Of a stretch of DNA of 64,000 nucleotides, positions 33,723 through 41,539 are shown piece by piece. This stretch comes from Gemmatimonadota bacterium (GTDB lineage Bacteria; Gemmatimonadota; Gemmatimonadetes; Longimicrobiales; Gaopeijiaceae), in contig JAPPGF010000007.1 in the NCBI GenBank assembly GCA_028875075.1, forward strand, positions 124,001-188,000, given 5' to 3'. The notes below the pieces were generated by a model. It did no database searches, was not told where the DNA came from, and worked only from the letters and a program-made list of their open reading frames with translations. A program made the position numbers and the translations under genes. Position 1 is the first letter of the stretch; every line of letters begins with the position of its first letter.

Positions 33723-34094
33723 TCAGGCCGGCGCCCCTCCGAGCGCGTCCGCCGCGGCGCCCGCGCAGTTGACCTCGACCAGCAGCCGCCTCCACGAAGG
33801 CGTGTCCGCCCCGTGCACCGCCAACGCGACGGCCGAGGCTGTTCCGCCGCGGCGGAGCCACGGCCAGAGCCAGGAGGAGATCTCCCTCGGCAGGTGGCCC
33901 ACCGGATCGCCGGCTTCGACGTGGACCCATACTTCGGGATCGGTCTGACCCGGCGGATCCGGAACCAAGAGCACGCGGTCGCCCGCCTGCAGATCCTCCA
34001 GATGGCGGTCGCGGCCAGCGAACACGGTGCCCAGTACCGTGGCTCGAAACTGGTTGGGACAGCCACGGGGAAGAGGTGGAGCGGCGTGCGTCAT
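33723..34094 (-). CDS. HIRAN-like domain protein
   Basis: 123 residues. The middle part reads FRATVLGTVFAGRDRHLEDL, AGDRVLLVPDPPGQTDPEVW and VHVEAGDPVGHLPREISSWL. This is the pattern of a HIRAN domain: a G-x-x-[FY]-xGR start, GD.. LVxxPDNP-like turn and xxGxLP. HIRAN domains bind DNA 3' ends in helicases such as HLTF, but stand-alone copies are common and uncharacterised. It is divergent from mnmA. Confidence 0.6.
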   Translation of the reverse strand: MTHAAPPLPRGCPNQFRATVLGTVFAGRDRHLEDLQAGDRVLLVPDPPGQTDPEVWVHVEAGDPVGHLPREISSWLWPWLRRGGTASAVALAVHGADTPSWRRLLVEVNCAGAAADALGGAPA

Positions 34095-34117
34095 GAAAGC
34101 TCCCGAAGGCAGGTGAG

Positions 34118-34146
34118 TTCAGGAGGGGAGACGAGGCGGGTAACTT
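34118..34146 (+). promoter_or_regulatory. possible mnmA promoter
   Basis: TTCAGG (34118-34123), 17-base spacer, TAACTT (34141-34146), in the 104-base divergent gap. The start would fall near 34153, 46 bases before the GTG start. Confidence 0.35.
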
Positions 34147-34198
34147 ACTCGCTGCGCATCTCGATGTCGAAGGCCCGTCGAACCGCGGGAGAGGCGCC

Positions 34199-35341
34199 GT
34201 GAAGCAGCACAGGGAACGCATTCTCGTAGCTATGTCCGGGGGCGTGGACTCCTCGGTCGCGGCGGCCCTACTTGTCGAGGCCGGCCACGAGGTCGTGGGC
34301 GCCACGATGCGCACGTTCTGCTATGCGAGCGCAGTACGCGAGGCCACCGGCTCCGGCGCCTCCACGGCGCCTCCGCGCGGCATGGCCAAGACCTGCTGCG
34401 GCCTCGACGGCATCCTGGACGCGCGAACGGTCGCCCGTCACCTCGGCGTCGAACACCACGTCTTCGACGTGGAGGAGGAGTTCACGCGCGACGTGATCGA
34501 CGACTTTGTTACGGAGTACGCCCGCGGCCGCACACCGAATCCGTGCGTGCGCTGCAACTCGTTCACCAAGTTCCGCGACCTTTTCAGGCGCGCGAGCGCG
34601 CTCGGCTGCACCGCGATCGCGTCCGGGCACTACGCGCGCGTGCGCCGCTCGGCGGCGGGCGTGTCGCTGCATCGCGGCGCCGACCGGGCCAAGGACCAAG
34701 CGTATTTCCTGTGGGGCCTTCCCACCGCGCTGCTCGAGCGCCTCCGCCTGCCGCTGGGCCCGCTCGAGAAGAGCGAGGTGCGCGGGCGAGCTCGGTCACT
34801 CGGGCTGCGGACCGCCGACAAGGCGGAGTCGCAGGAGATCTGCTTCGTCCCCACGGGCGACTACCGCGACCTGCTTCGGCGACGGCTGCCCCGCAGCCAC
34901 CCGGCGCTCCAGCCGGGGCCCCTGGTGAGTGTCGACGGGGTGAGCCTGGGTCGACACGGCGGATACGCGGGTTTCACCGTCGGCCAGCGGAAAGGGCTGG
35001 GCGGCGGCTTCGACGGGCCGGTGTTCGTGGTGGCCATCCACCCCGATACCCGCGCCGTCGTCGTCGGCCCACGCGAGGCGCTCTTCGCGGAGGCCGTGGA
35101 AGTGGAGGAGGTCCGCTGGCTGGGCGACGTCCCGCGCCCGGGCAGGCCGTTTACCGTGCAGCTCCGTCACCGAGCCCCGGACGTGCCCGCCTCGGTGGAG
35201 CGCGTGGAGGCCGGCCGCGTCCTCCTCGGGCTCAGCGAGCCGCAGGCGGCGGTCACCCCGGGTCAGAGTGCCGTAATGTTCGACGGTGATCGCGTGCTCG
35301 GGGGCGGGCGGATCGCGGGGAGCATCCACTCCCTCAGCTAA
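34199..35341 (+). CDS. mnmA: tRNA 2-thiouridine(34) synthase MnmA
   Basis: A 380-residue enzyme that thiolates U34 of tRNA-Lys, -Glu and -Gln. The PP-loop is ILVAMSGGVDSSVAALL; the first catalytic Cys is in GRTPNPCVRCNSFTKFRDLF; the persulfide Cys is in KAESQEICFVPTGDYRDLL. The C-terminal beta domain has GRHGGYAGFTVGQRKGLGGG. Length is normal. The start is GTG at 34199 with GGGAGAGG upstream. tRNA-Gln(UUG) at 59961 is one of its expected substrates. Its stop overlaps the converging small gene at 35334 by 8 bases. Confidence 0.96.
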   Translation: MKQHRERILVAMSGGVDSSVAAALLVEAGHEVVGATMRTFCYASAVREATGSGASTAPPRGMAKTCCGLDGILDARTVARHLGVEHHVFDVEEEFTRDVIDDFVTEYARGRTPNPCVRCNSFTKFRDLFRRASALGCTAIASGHYARVRRSAAGVSLHRGADRAKDQAYFLWGLPTALLERLRLPLGPLEKSEVRGRARSLGLRTADKAESQEICFVPTGDYRDLLRRRLPRSHPALQPGPLVSVDGVSLGRHGGYAGFTVGQRKGLGGGFDGPVFVVAIHPDTRAVVVGPREALFAEAVEVEEVRWLGDVPRPGRPFTVQLRHRAPDVPASVERVEAGRVLLGLSEPQAAVTPGQSAVMFDGDRVLGGGRIAGSIHSLS

Positions 35342-35567
35342 GGGGCTCCGCGCGTCCGAGCATCTCCAGCAGCTCGGACGCAGGGGCGCCCGTCACCCTC
35401 GCCTCGGCTTCGGAGTTGTCGCCCGTCAGCGCGAACGCCCGGGGCCGCTCGCCGGGGTCCGAGGTGCAGCGGAAGATCACCCGCGAGCCGTCCGAGTAGC
35501 CGTACGGGCCCGTGCTCGCAAAGGCCTCCCAGCTCCGGAATCCGTGGTCCAGCAGCGATCTCGACAT
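35334..35567 (-). CDS. small protein of unknown function
   Basis: 77 residues, with SLLDHGFRSWEAFASTGPYG, YSDGSRVIFRCTSDPGERPR and ASELLEMLGRAEPLS. It looks like a compact folded domain rather than noise: balanced composition, a start 7 bases after the dnaJ stop, and no stop over its length. I do not recognise it. Its end overlaps the mnmA stop tail to tail by 8 bases. Confidence 0.55.
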   Translation of the reverse strand: MSRSLLDHGFRSWEAFASTGPYGYSDGSRVIFRCTSDPGERPRAFALTGDNSEAEARVTGAPASELLEMLGRAEPLS

Positions 35568-35574
35568 CGCGCTC

Positions 35575-36708
35575 TCAGTGCTTGAGGCCCGACAGGCTGG
35601 CGAAGTCCTCCAGCGCCTTCTGCTGCTCGTCGGACAGATCGCCGGGAATCTGGACCTTCACCTCGACGTACTGATCTCCCCTCCTCCCCCTCTTCTCGAC
35701 GCCTTGGCCACGGATCCTGAATCGGGTCCCCGTCTGGGTTCCCTTGGGAATCGTAAGAACGACCCGCTTACCGCTCACCGTGCGCACGCGGACCTTCGAG
35801 CCAAGCATCGCCTGCGTGACGTTGATCGGCACCGTAACGTGGACGTCCAGTCCTTCGCGCCGAAAGAACCGGTGCGGCTGCACCTTGAACGTGAGAACCA
35901 TGTCGCCCGGCGGTCCGCCCTGCTGGCCGCGCTCGCCCTGTCCCGGGATCCGTACTCTGGAGCCCGTCTCCGCGCCCTCGGGAACAGTGACCTGGAGCCT
36001 TCTCGTCTGTCTGACGGTACCCGATGCGCCGCACGCGCCGCAGACTCGGTCGGGCACGTCGCCACGACCCAGGCAGGCCGGGCACGGCCGCTTCACCTGG
36101 AAGCCGCCCTGCCCGAACGCGATCGTCCCGCTGCCGCCGCACTCGGCGCAGCCGTGGGTCTTCGATCCGGGCGCGGCCCCGCTGCCGCCGCACGTGGCGC
36201 AGTCCTCGGCGACGGGCACGTTGATGGCGATCTTGTCGCCCCTTGCAGCCGTCAGGAAGCCGATCTCGACCACGTGCTCGACGTGCTCGCCGCGCCGTGG
36301 CCCGAACGGGGGCCCGCCTGCGGCGGCCCCGCCGCCTCCGGCCTGGCGGCCGCGGTCGAAGATCGAACTGAACAGGTCGCCCAGGCCGCCCAGGTCCTCG
36401 AACGAGAAGCCACCGCCCGCGTCCGGCATTCTCGGGTCTCGCTGCGAGCCCTGGCCCGGCTCGCCGCGGCCGAATCCGAAGGCGCCGAAGCGGCGCACCT
36501 GCTCGTACTGCTTGCGCCTCTCCGGATCGGAGAGCACGGCGTACGCTTCCCCGACGTCCTTGAAGCGCTCCGCCGCCCGCGGGTCGGCCGGATTGGCGTC
36601 GGGGTGATACTGCTTGGCGAGCTTCCGATAGGCCTTCTTGATCTCCTCTGCGGAAGCCTTCTCGGTCACCCCTAGGACCCGGTAGAAGTCCTTCGTGCCG
36701 GTCGCCAT
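35575..36708 (-). CDS. dnaJ: chaperone protein DnaJ
   Basis: A 377-residue type I J-protein that stimulates DnaK. J domain (about 5-70) with the HPD triad in [20 protein letters not shown]; Gly/Phe region (about 80-125); zinc-binding domain with four CxxCxGxG-type repeats ([32 protein letters not shown]); C-terminal substrate domain ([39 protein letters not shown]). grpE lies 10 bases upstream; dnaK is not in the window. Confidence 0.97.
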   Translation of the reverse strand: MATGTKDFYRVLGVTEKASAEEIKKAYRKLAKQYHPDANPADPRAAERFKDVGEAYAVLSDPERRKQYEQVRRFGAFGFGRGEPGQGSQRDPRMPDAGGGFSFEDLGGLGDLFSSIFDRGRQAGGGGAAAGGPPFGPRRGEHVEHVVEIGFLTAARGDKIAINVPVAEDCATCGGSGAAPGSKTHGCAECGGSGTIAFGQGGFQVKRPCPACLGRGDVPDRVCGACGASGTVRQTRRLQVTVPEGAETGSRVRIPGQGERGQQGGPPGDMVLTFKVQPHRFFRREGLDVHVTVPINVTQAMLGSKVRVRTVSGKRVVLTIPKGTQTGTRFRIRGQGVEKRGRRGDQYVEVKVQIPGDLSDEQQKALEDFASLSGLKH

Positions 36709-36718
36709 GTCGGAGAGG

Positions 36719-37327
36719 CTATTCGTGCTTGCGCACGCTTACCCGCGCGGGACGCACCAGATGATTGCGGAATCGGTACCCCTTCTGCAGCACCTGGTCG
36801 ATCGTGTCGTCGTCGTCCGGCGACTTCGAAGGCACGCGCATCACGGCTTCCATGCCGGCCGGGTCGAAGGACTCGCCCGTCTCCGGATCGATGACCTCCA
36901 CGCCCGCCTCTTCCAGCACGCGGGCGAACTTGCGCCCAACGAGGTCGATCCCCTCGACCACCGATGTCACGGAGACCGCCTCGTCCGCAAGCTCGAGCGC
37001 CGACACGCGCTCGAGGTCGTCCAGCGCGTCAAGGAAGCGGCGCAGCAGCTCGGTCTGTGCACGTCCCCGCGCCTGGTTCATCTCGCCCTCCGCGCGGCGG
37101 CGATAGTTGCTGAACTCCGCTGCGAGCCTGAGGTGGCGGTCGTTGAGCGCCTCGAACTCCGACCGGAGGCCGTGGAGCTGTCCGCTCAGGTCGGCCTCGA
37201 TGTCGGTCTCCATCTGCGGCTCGGACGACGCCGGGCCGGGATCCCCGGCGGGCGGCGACGACTCTTCCGAAGGCGCCGGTCCGGTCTCGGTGGCGGCCTC
37301 CTCCGCTGGGCTGTTTGCCTTTTTCAT
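36719..37327 (-). CDS. grpE: nucleotide exchange factor GrpE
   Basis: A 202-residue partner of DnaK. After an acidic, disordered N-terminus (about 1-55) comes the long coiled coil with [20 protein letters not shown] and [20 protein letters not shown]. The beta domain follows: [20 protein letters not shown] and [20 protein letters not shown]. No hrcA gene and no CIRCE repeat is seen around it, so the heat-shock control here is not the HrcA type as far as this window shows. Confidence 0.95.
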   Translation of the reverse strand: MKKANSPAEEAATETGPAPSEESSPPAGDPGPASSEPQMETDIEADLSGQLHGLRSEFEALNDRHLRLAAEFSNYRRRAEGEMNQARGRAQTELLRRFLDALDDLERVSALELADEAVSVTSVVEGIDLVGRKFARVLEEAGVEVIDPETGESFDPAGMEAVMRVPSKSPDDDDTIDQVLQKGYRFRNHLVRPARVSVRKHE

Positions 37328-37387
37328 CTGGCGGTTTCCATTGTCACCGGTACGGTCGAATACGCGCTCGGGATACCCGGGCCTCGG

Positions 37388-38242
37388 TCACGGGTTCGGC
37401 GACACGTGAGCGTCGAGCCAGTCCGCGATGTCCGCGAGCGCCCGGTCGCGATCCACGTCGTTGTGGAGCTCGTGTCGGCCTCCCTCGCGAGTGCGGGCCT
37501 CCACGTCGCCCCCCAGCTCGCGCGCCCACCGGAGCGCGGCCCCGGCGTCCACCAGCGGGTCGGAGCCAGGCAGGACCAGCAGCACGGGCAGGCCACGGGG
37601 CAGTGCCTCGGTGCTCGCCTGCCGCTGCGCGGCGATCGCCTCCGCGTGGAAGCGCGGGGAGATGACGTGGTGCAGGAGCGGGTCGCTCCGAGAGGCTTCC
37701 ATCCGGGCTAGATCACGCGTGAGATGCGCCGGAACGTTCGCGCCGCTCGGGATCGTCACGGAAGGGGCGAGGCGGAGCAGCACGCGCGCGGCGGCGAGCT
37801 TCCAGGCGGGTACCCTCATCGCGGTCCTGAGCCAGGGCGCCGAGAGCACGGCACCGGCGGGCCGCCCGGGCCGCGTCTGCAGCCAACGCATGATCACGAG
37901 CCCCCCGAACGAGTGCCCGTAGAGGAAGAGCGGTCCCGTGGGCGAGCGCGTCAGCTCGCTCCAGGCCCGATCCAGGTCGGAGAGAAAAAGCTCGAAACGC
38001 TCGGCGTGTCCGCGCGGGCCCTCGGAGGCACCATGGCCGCGCTGATCGTAAGCGAACACCGAATAGCCCCGCGCACCCAGCACACGGACGAGGTCCCCGT
38101 AGCGCCCGACATGGTCACCGAATCCGTGCACGAGCAGCACGCCACCGCGCGCGCGCCCGACGCTCCAGCGGTACGTCGAGAGCAGCGTCCCGTCCGCTCC
38201 CGCCAGCCGGCCCGTCGCCAGGGCCCCGCTCCCTTCGCTCAC
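37388..38242 (-). CDS. alpha/beta hydrolase (monoacylglycerol lipase-like)
   Basis: 284 residues with the Hydrolase_4 pattern: GGVLLVHGFGDHVGRYGDLV, VFAYDQRGHGASEGPRGHAE, nucleophile elbow FLYGHSFGGLVIMRWL (Ser in GHSFG), acid in LVLPGSDPLVDAG and His in REGGRHELHNDVDRDRALAD. The HGxGxH start with YDxRGHGxSxG is typical of monoglyceride lipases and lysophospholipases; the real substrate is unknown. No signal peptide. It overlaps cinA by 4 bases (ATGA). Confidence 0.88.
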   Translation of the reverse strand: MSEGSGALATGRLAGADGTLLSTYRWSVGRARGGVLLVHGFGDHVGRYGDLVRVLGARGYSVFAYDQRGHGASEGPRGHAERFELFLSDLDRAWSELTRSPTGPLFLYGHSFGGLVIMRWLQTRPGRPAGAVLSAPWLRTAMRVPAWKLAAARVLLRLAPSVTIPSGANVPAHLTRDLARMEASRSDPLLHHVISPRFHAEAIAAQRQASTEALPRGLPVLLVLPGSDPLVDAGAALRWARELGGDVEARTREGGRHELHNDVDRDRALADIADWLDAHVSPNP

Positions 38243-39525
38243 GGCCTTCCCGCGAGCGCGCGGTGCAGCAGATGGAGCGCGGCCTGCGCGGAGCGCTCGC
38301 GCACGGCCTCGCGGTCGCCGGGAAAGCGCCGGCGCTCCGAGGTGAGCGCACCGCCCAGGGCGACGGAGTAGCAGACCGTGCCCACGGGCTTGTCGGCGCT
38401 GCCGCCGTCCGGACCCGCGATCCCCGTGATCCCGACCCCCGCATCGGCGCCGAACGCGCGCCGCACTCCGGAAGCGAGAGCCTGCGAGACCGCTTCCGAG
38501 ACGGCGCCGTGCTCGCGTATCAGCTCGGGCGCGACCCCCAGCCGGTCCGTTTTGGCCTCGTCCGCGTACGCGACGATTCCGCCGAGGAACCAGCGCGAGG
38601 AACCCGGGCGGTCGGTCAGCCGCTTGGCGAGCACCCCGCCCGTGCAGCTCTCCGCCACCGCGACCGTCCGGCGCTCGCGCACAAGGCTCTCCGCGACCGC
38701 TTCGACCAGGTCGGCGCCCTGGAACCGCTGCGGCCCGAGCTCGTCCAGCGCCTCCTCCATGCGATCGAGCCAGGCCAAGGCTTCGGCCCGCTCGACCTCG
38801 CCGTCGACGGTGAAGCGGAGATCGACGCCGTGCAGCGAGGGCAGGTAGGCCAGCCGTACGGGACCCCGCTCGGGCGGCAGCAGCCTCTCGACCCGCTCCG
38901 CCAGGAACGACTCGGGAATTCCCGTGGTGCGGACCAGGCGGCGATGCGGCGGGCGGAGGCGGCGGGCGAAAGCGTTCCGCACGAGCTCCCTGACCGGCCC
39001 CGCGAGCAGCCCCTCCAGCTCCCGCGGGACGCCCGGGAGCAGCACGACCCAGCGCCCGCCCCGCTCCATCGCCAGGCCCGGCGCCGCGCCGAGATCGTTC
39101 CTAAGCACGCGCGCGCCGGCGGGGACCAAGGCCTGGGCCAGGTTCTGCGCCGGGACGTCCCGTGGCCAGTGAGCGCGGAACCGGGCACGGAGCGTCGCCT
39201 CGAGCTCCGGGTCCGGCCGCAGTGGAGCGCCCAGGGCCCCTGCAACCGCCTCCCGGGTGCGATCGTCCGGCGTCGGGCCGAGGCCGCCGGTCACAACGAC
39301 CAGGTCGGCTTCCTCGAGCGCGCCCGCGACCGCCCGGCCGATGGCGCCCTCCTCGTCGCCCACGACCTCCGCGCGCGCCACCGGAGCGCCCAGCCCGGCC
39401 AGGGCGGTGCCGACCCGCTGGGCGTTGGAATTGACCCGCTCGCCCGAGAGCAGCTCGTCCCCGACGGTGACCACGACGGCGCGGGGAGGCGAAGAGGGCG
39501 GCGCTCCCGACTGCGTGGAGGTCAT
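38239..39525 (-). CDS. cinA: CinA family nicotinamide-nucleotide amidase / ADP-ribose pyrophosphatase-like protein
   Basis: 428 residues in the two-domain layout of CinA. N-terminal COG1058/MoCF domain: VVTVGDELLSGERVNSNAQR, VVVTGGLGPTPDDRTREAVA and WVVLLPGVPRELEGLL. C-terminal amidase domain (about 270-425): RRTVAVAESCTGGVLAKRLT, with the catalytic Ser, then GGIVAYADEAKTDRLGV and GITGIAGPDGGSADKPVGTV. It recycles NMN to NaMN in pyridine nucleotide salvage. It lies 22 bases after pgsA, the common pgsA-cinA order. Confidence 0.95.
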   Translation of the reverse strand: MTSTQSGAPPSSPPRAVVVTVGDELLSGERVNSNAQRVGTALAGLGAPVARAEVVGDEEGAIGRAVAGALEEADLVVVTGGLGPTPDDRTREAVAGALGAPLRPDPELEATLRARFRAHWPRDVPAQNLAQALVPAGARVLRNDLGAAPGLAMERGGRWVVLLPGVPRELEGLLAGPVRELVRNAFARRLRPPHRRLVRTTGIPESFLAERVERLLPPERGPVRLAYLPSLHGVDLRFTVDGEVERAEALAWLDRMEEALDELGPQRFQGADLVEAVAESLVRERRTVAVAESCTGGVLAKRLTDRPGSSRWFLGGIVAYADEAKTDRLGVAPELIREHGAVSEAVSQALASGVRRAFGADAGVGITGIAGPDGGSADKPVGTVCYSVALGGALTSERRRFPGDREAVRERSAQAALHLLHRALAGRP

Positions 39526-39547
39526 CGTGCCGGCGCCTCCGAACCCC

Positions 39548-40216
39548 TCAGTCGCGGACGCCCACCACCGAGCGGTAGCTCCAGAGGTAGTCGATCATCG
39601 AGTAGACGGTCAGCACCAGAGCCACGACCAGCGTCACCGCGATAAAGCCACCATGGACGGACGCCCACAGCGGCCATACCTCACGGTCCGTCCAGCCGCC
39701 CGCCCAGGCGGTCGCCGAGAGTGGATACCAAAGCAGGAGCGCACCCGCGAACAAGCTCTGGAACAGCGCCTTGCTCTTCCCCGACCTGCCGGCCGCGATC
39801 ACCACGCCACGGCTTCGGGCCCACTGCCGAAACAGCGTGATGAAGAGCTCGCGCCCGAAGATCACCACCAGCACCCAGAAGGGAAGCGGTCCCCACCACG
39901 GCACGTCGCCTGCCGGGCCGGGGCGGTTGGAGATCATGTAGAAGGGGATGAACGTGGAGACCAGCAACAGCTTGTCAGCGATCGGGTCGAGCAGCTTCCC
40001 GGTGTCGGTGATCCACCCATGCTTGCGCGCCAGATATCCGTCCCACACGTCCGAGAGGGCGGCCGCCACGAACACGGCGAAGGCACCGAACCGTGCGCCG
40101 GTGCCCGGCTGGAGGGCGAGCCAGGCCAGCACCGGGCAGACGGCGATGCGGACCGCCGTGATGACGTTGGGGAGGTTGATCCGCCTGCCGGACGGAGACG
40201 CGCTCAGCCGAGCCAA
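39548..40216 (-). CDS. pgsA: CDP-diacylglycerol-glycerol-3-phosphate 3-phosphatidyltransferase
   Basis: A 222-residue membrane enzyme for phosphatidylglycerol synthesis, using the CDP-DAG made by CdsA. The CDP-alcohol phosphotransferase motif is complete: ALSDVWDGYLARKHG then ITDTGKLLDPIADKL (D..DG..AR..G...D...D). Several hydrophobic helices follow. It opens with NLPNVITAVRIAVCPVLAWL, as is usual for the family. An insertion between helices 4 and 5 (about 140-170) makes it slightly longer than typical. Confidence 0.93.
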   Translation of the reverse strand: MARLSASPSGRRINLPNVITAVRIAVCPVLAWLALQPGTGARFGAFAVFVAAALSDVWDGYLARKHGWITDTGKLLDPIADKLLLVSTFIPFYMISNRPGPAGDVPWWGPLPFWVLVVIFGRELFITLFRQWARSRGVVIAAGRSGKSKALFQSLFAGALLLWYPLSATAWAGGWTDREVWPLWASVHGGFIAVTLVVALVLTVYSMIDYLWSYRSVVGVRD

Positions 40217-40241
40217 GCGGATCGCCTAGGTCCGCCCGGTC

Positions 40242-40541
40242 TCACGCAAGCGGCGCCTCCTTCTCCATGCGGCGTACGATCGCCTGGGCGCGGCTGCGGA
40301 GCAGGGGCTTGGGCTCGCGCGCGATGAAATCGCGCAGGAGGTTGAGGTTGTCGATCGAGGCCTGCTCGCCAGCCATGTGTCCGAGGGCGGCCACTCTGCG
40401 TAGGGCGTGCGGACTGAACAGGTTCCGCCGGTGCCTGGATATCTGGTCGCGAACGACCAAACAGGCCAGAGCGCCGAGCGCGACGAGCGCAAGCGTCGTG
40501 ACGCCGGCGGTCCTGAGGGCGCGGCTCCAGCGCTCGTTCAC
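40242..40541 (-). CDS. small single-pass membrane protein, unknown
   Basis: 99 residues. One N-terminal membrane helix (about 11-30, AGVTTLALVALGALACLVVR). Then a basic helical tail, HRRNLFSPHALRRVAALGHM, and DNLNLLRDFIAREPKPLLRS. The second half looks like a HEAT-like helical pair. The ATG overlaps the recR stop by 4 bases, so it is coupled to recR. No family recognised. Confidence 0.65.
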   Translation of the reverse strand: MNERWSRALRTAGVTTLALVALGALACLVVRDQISRHRRNLFSPHALRRVAALGHMAGEQASIDNLNLLRDFIAREPKPLLRSRAQAIVRRMEKEAPLA

Positions 40542-41131
40542 ATCTCTCTCCGGCCCGACAGGGCCTCGGCCAGCGTGGAGCCGTCGACGTACTCCAGGTC
40601 GCTGCCGATCGGGATGCCCTGGGCGAGTCGGGTCACCTTGGGGCCGAGCGGCCGTAGCGCCCCCTGCAGGTAGACGGCCGTGGCCTCGCCCTCGACGCTC
40701 GTGTTGGTCGCGATGATCACCTCGCGCACCGCGCCGTTCGAGTCGCGAACCCGCGCCAAGAGCGCGGCGACACGCAGCTCTTCCGGGCCCACGCCGTCCA
40801 GGGGCGAGAGCCTCCCGCCCAGCACGTGATAGAGGCCGCGGTAGCTCGCGGTGTGTTCGATCGCGCTGACCTCATACGCTTCCTCCACCACGCACAGGAC
40901 GGTCGCATCACGGCGGCCATCGGAGCACACGGCGCACAGATCGTGCTCCGTGAAGTTTCCGCAGCGCGAGCACGGACGGATGTGATCGGCCACGTCCTTG
41001 ATGGCGCGGGCCAGCCGGCGCGCCTCGTCGGGCGATTCCTTCATCAGGTGGAAGACGAGCCGTTGCGCGGTCTTGGGGCCGATCCCGGGAAGCCTGGCGA
41101 AGCCCTCCACCAACTGGTCGATCAGAGACAT
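40538..41131 (-). CDS. recR: recombination mediator RecR
   Basis: A 197-residue protein of the RecFOR pathway that loads RecA on gapped DNA. Helix-hairpin-helix near the start (FARLPGIGPKTAQRLVFHLM), zinc finger CSRCGNFTEHDLCAVCSDGR, and Toprim domain (VLCVVEEAYEVSAIEHTASY, YHVLGGRLSPLDGVGPEELR). The end reads RLAQGIPIGSDLEYVDGSTL, a family hallmark. It follows ybaB by 19 bases in the dnaX-ybaB-recR order. Confidence 0.98.
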   Translation of the reverse strand: MSLIDQLVEGFARLPGIGPKTAQRLVFHLMKESPDEARRLARAIKDVADHIRPCSRCGNFTEHDLCAVCSDGRRDATVLCVVEEAYEVSAIEHTASYRGLYHVLGGRLSPLDGVGPEELRVAALLARVRDSNGAVREVIIATNTSVEGEATAVYLQGALRPLGPKVTRLAQGIPIGSDLEYVDGSTLAEALSGRREM

Positions 41132-41150
41132 CCGCGCGCGGAGGAATCGC

Positions 41151-41468
41151 TCAGAAGAGCCCCGGGATCTGCATGGGGAGCCCGCCTGCCGCCTGTTTCA
41201 TTTGCTCGTCGTACTGCTGGCGCGCCTTGGCCTGAGCCTGGGACACCGCGGCCACGATCAGGTCCTCGAGCATCTCGATGTCGTCCTTGTCGACGCAGGC
41301 CGGGTCGAGCCGGACCTCCTTGACGTCGCCCTTTCCGTCGACGGTCGCGTTGACCATTCCTCCGCCGGACGAAGCGGTGATCTTCTGACTCTTCAGCGAA
41401 TCCTGGAGCTTGGTGATGCGAGCCTGGAGCTGCTGCCCCATCTGCATGAGTTGCTGCAGGTTGTTCAT
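41151..41468 (-). CDS. nucleoid-associated protein YbaB/EbfC
   Basis: A 105-residue DNA-binding protein. It starts MNNLQQLMQMGQQLQARITK at 41468, the typical Gln/Met-rich coiled start. The core ITASSGGGMVNATVDGKGDV and EVRLDPACVDKDDIEMLEDL matches the family, and the end is AAGGLPMQIPGLF. The open frame continues far upstream inside dnaX but only this part has homology. It follows dnaX by 71 bases. Confidence 0.95.
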   Translation of the reverse strand: MNNLQQLMQMGQQLQARITKLQDSLKSQKITASSGGGMVNATVDGKGDVKEVRLDPACVDKDDIEMLEDLIVAAVSQAQAKARQQYDEQMKQAAGGLPMQIPGLF

Positions 41469-41539
41469 CGATCCTCGGGGGAAGGCCGGGGCCTGCGAGA
41501 CGCCCCGGTCGGGGAAGGTTTGGCAGCCGGCCGGAGAGG

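Noticed and set aside
37328-37387. CIRCE/HrcA control site upstream of grpE
   Set aside because: The CIRCE inverted repeat is not present and no hrcA gene lies nearby.
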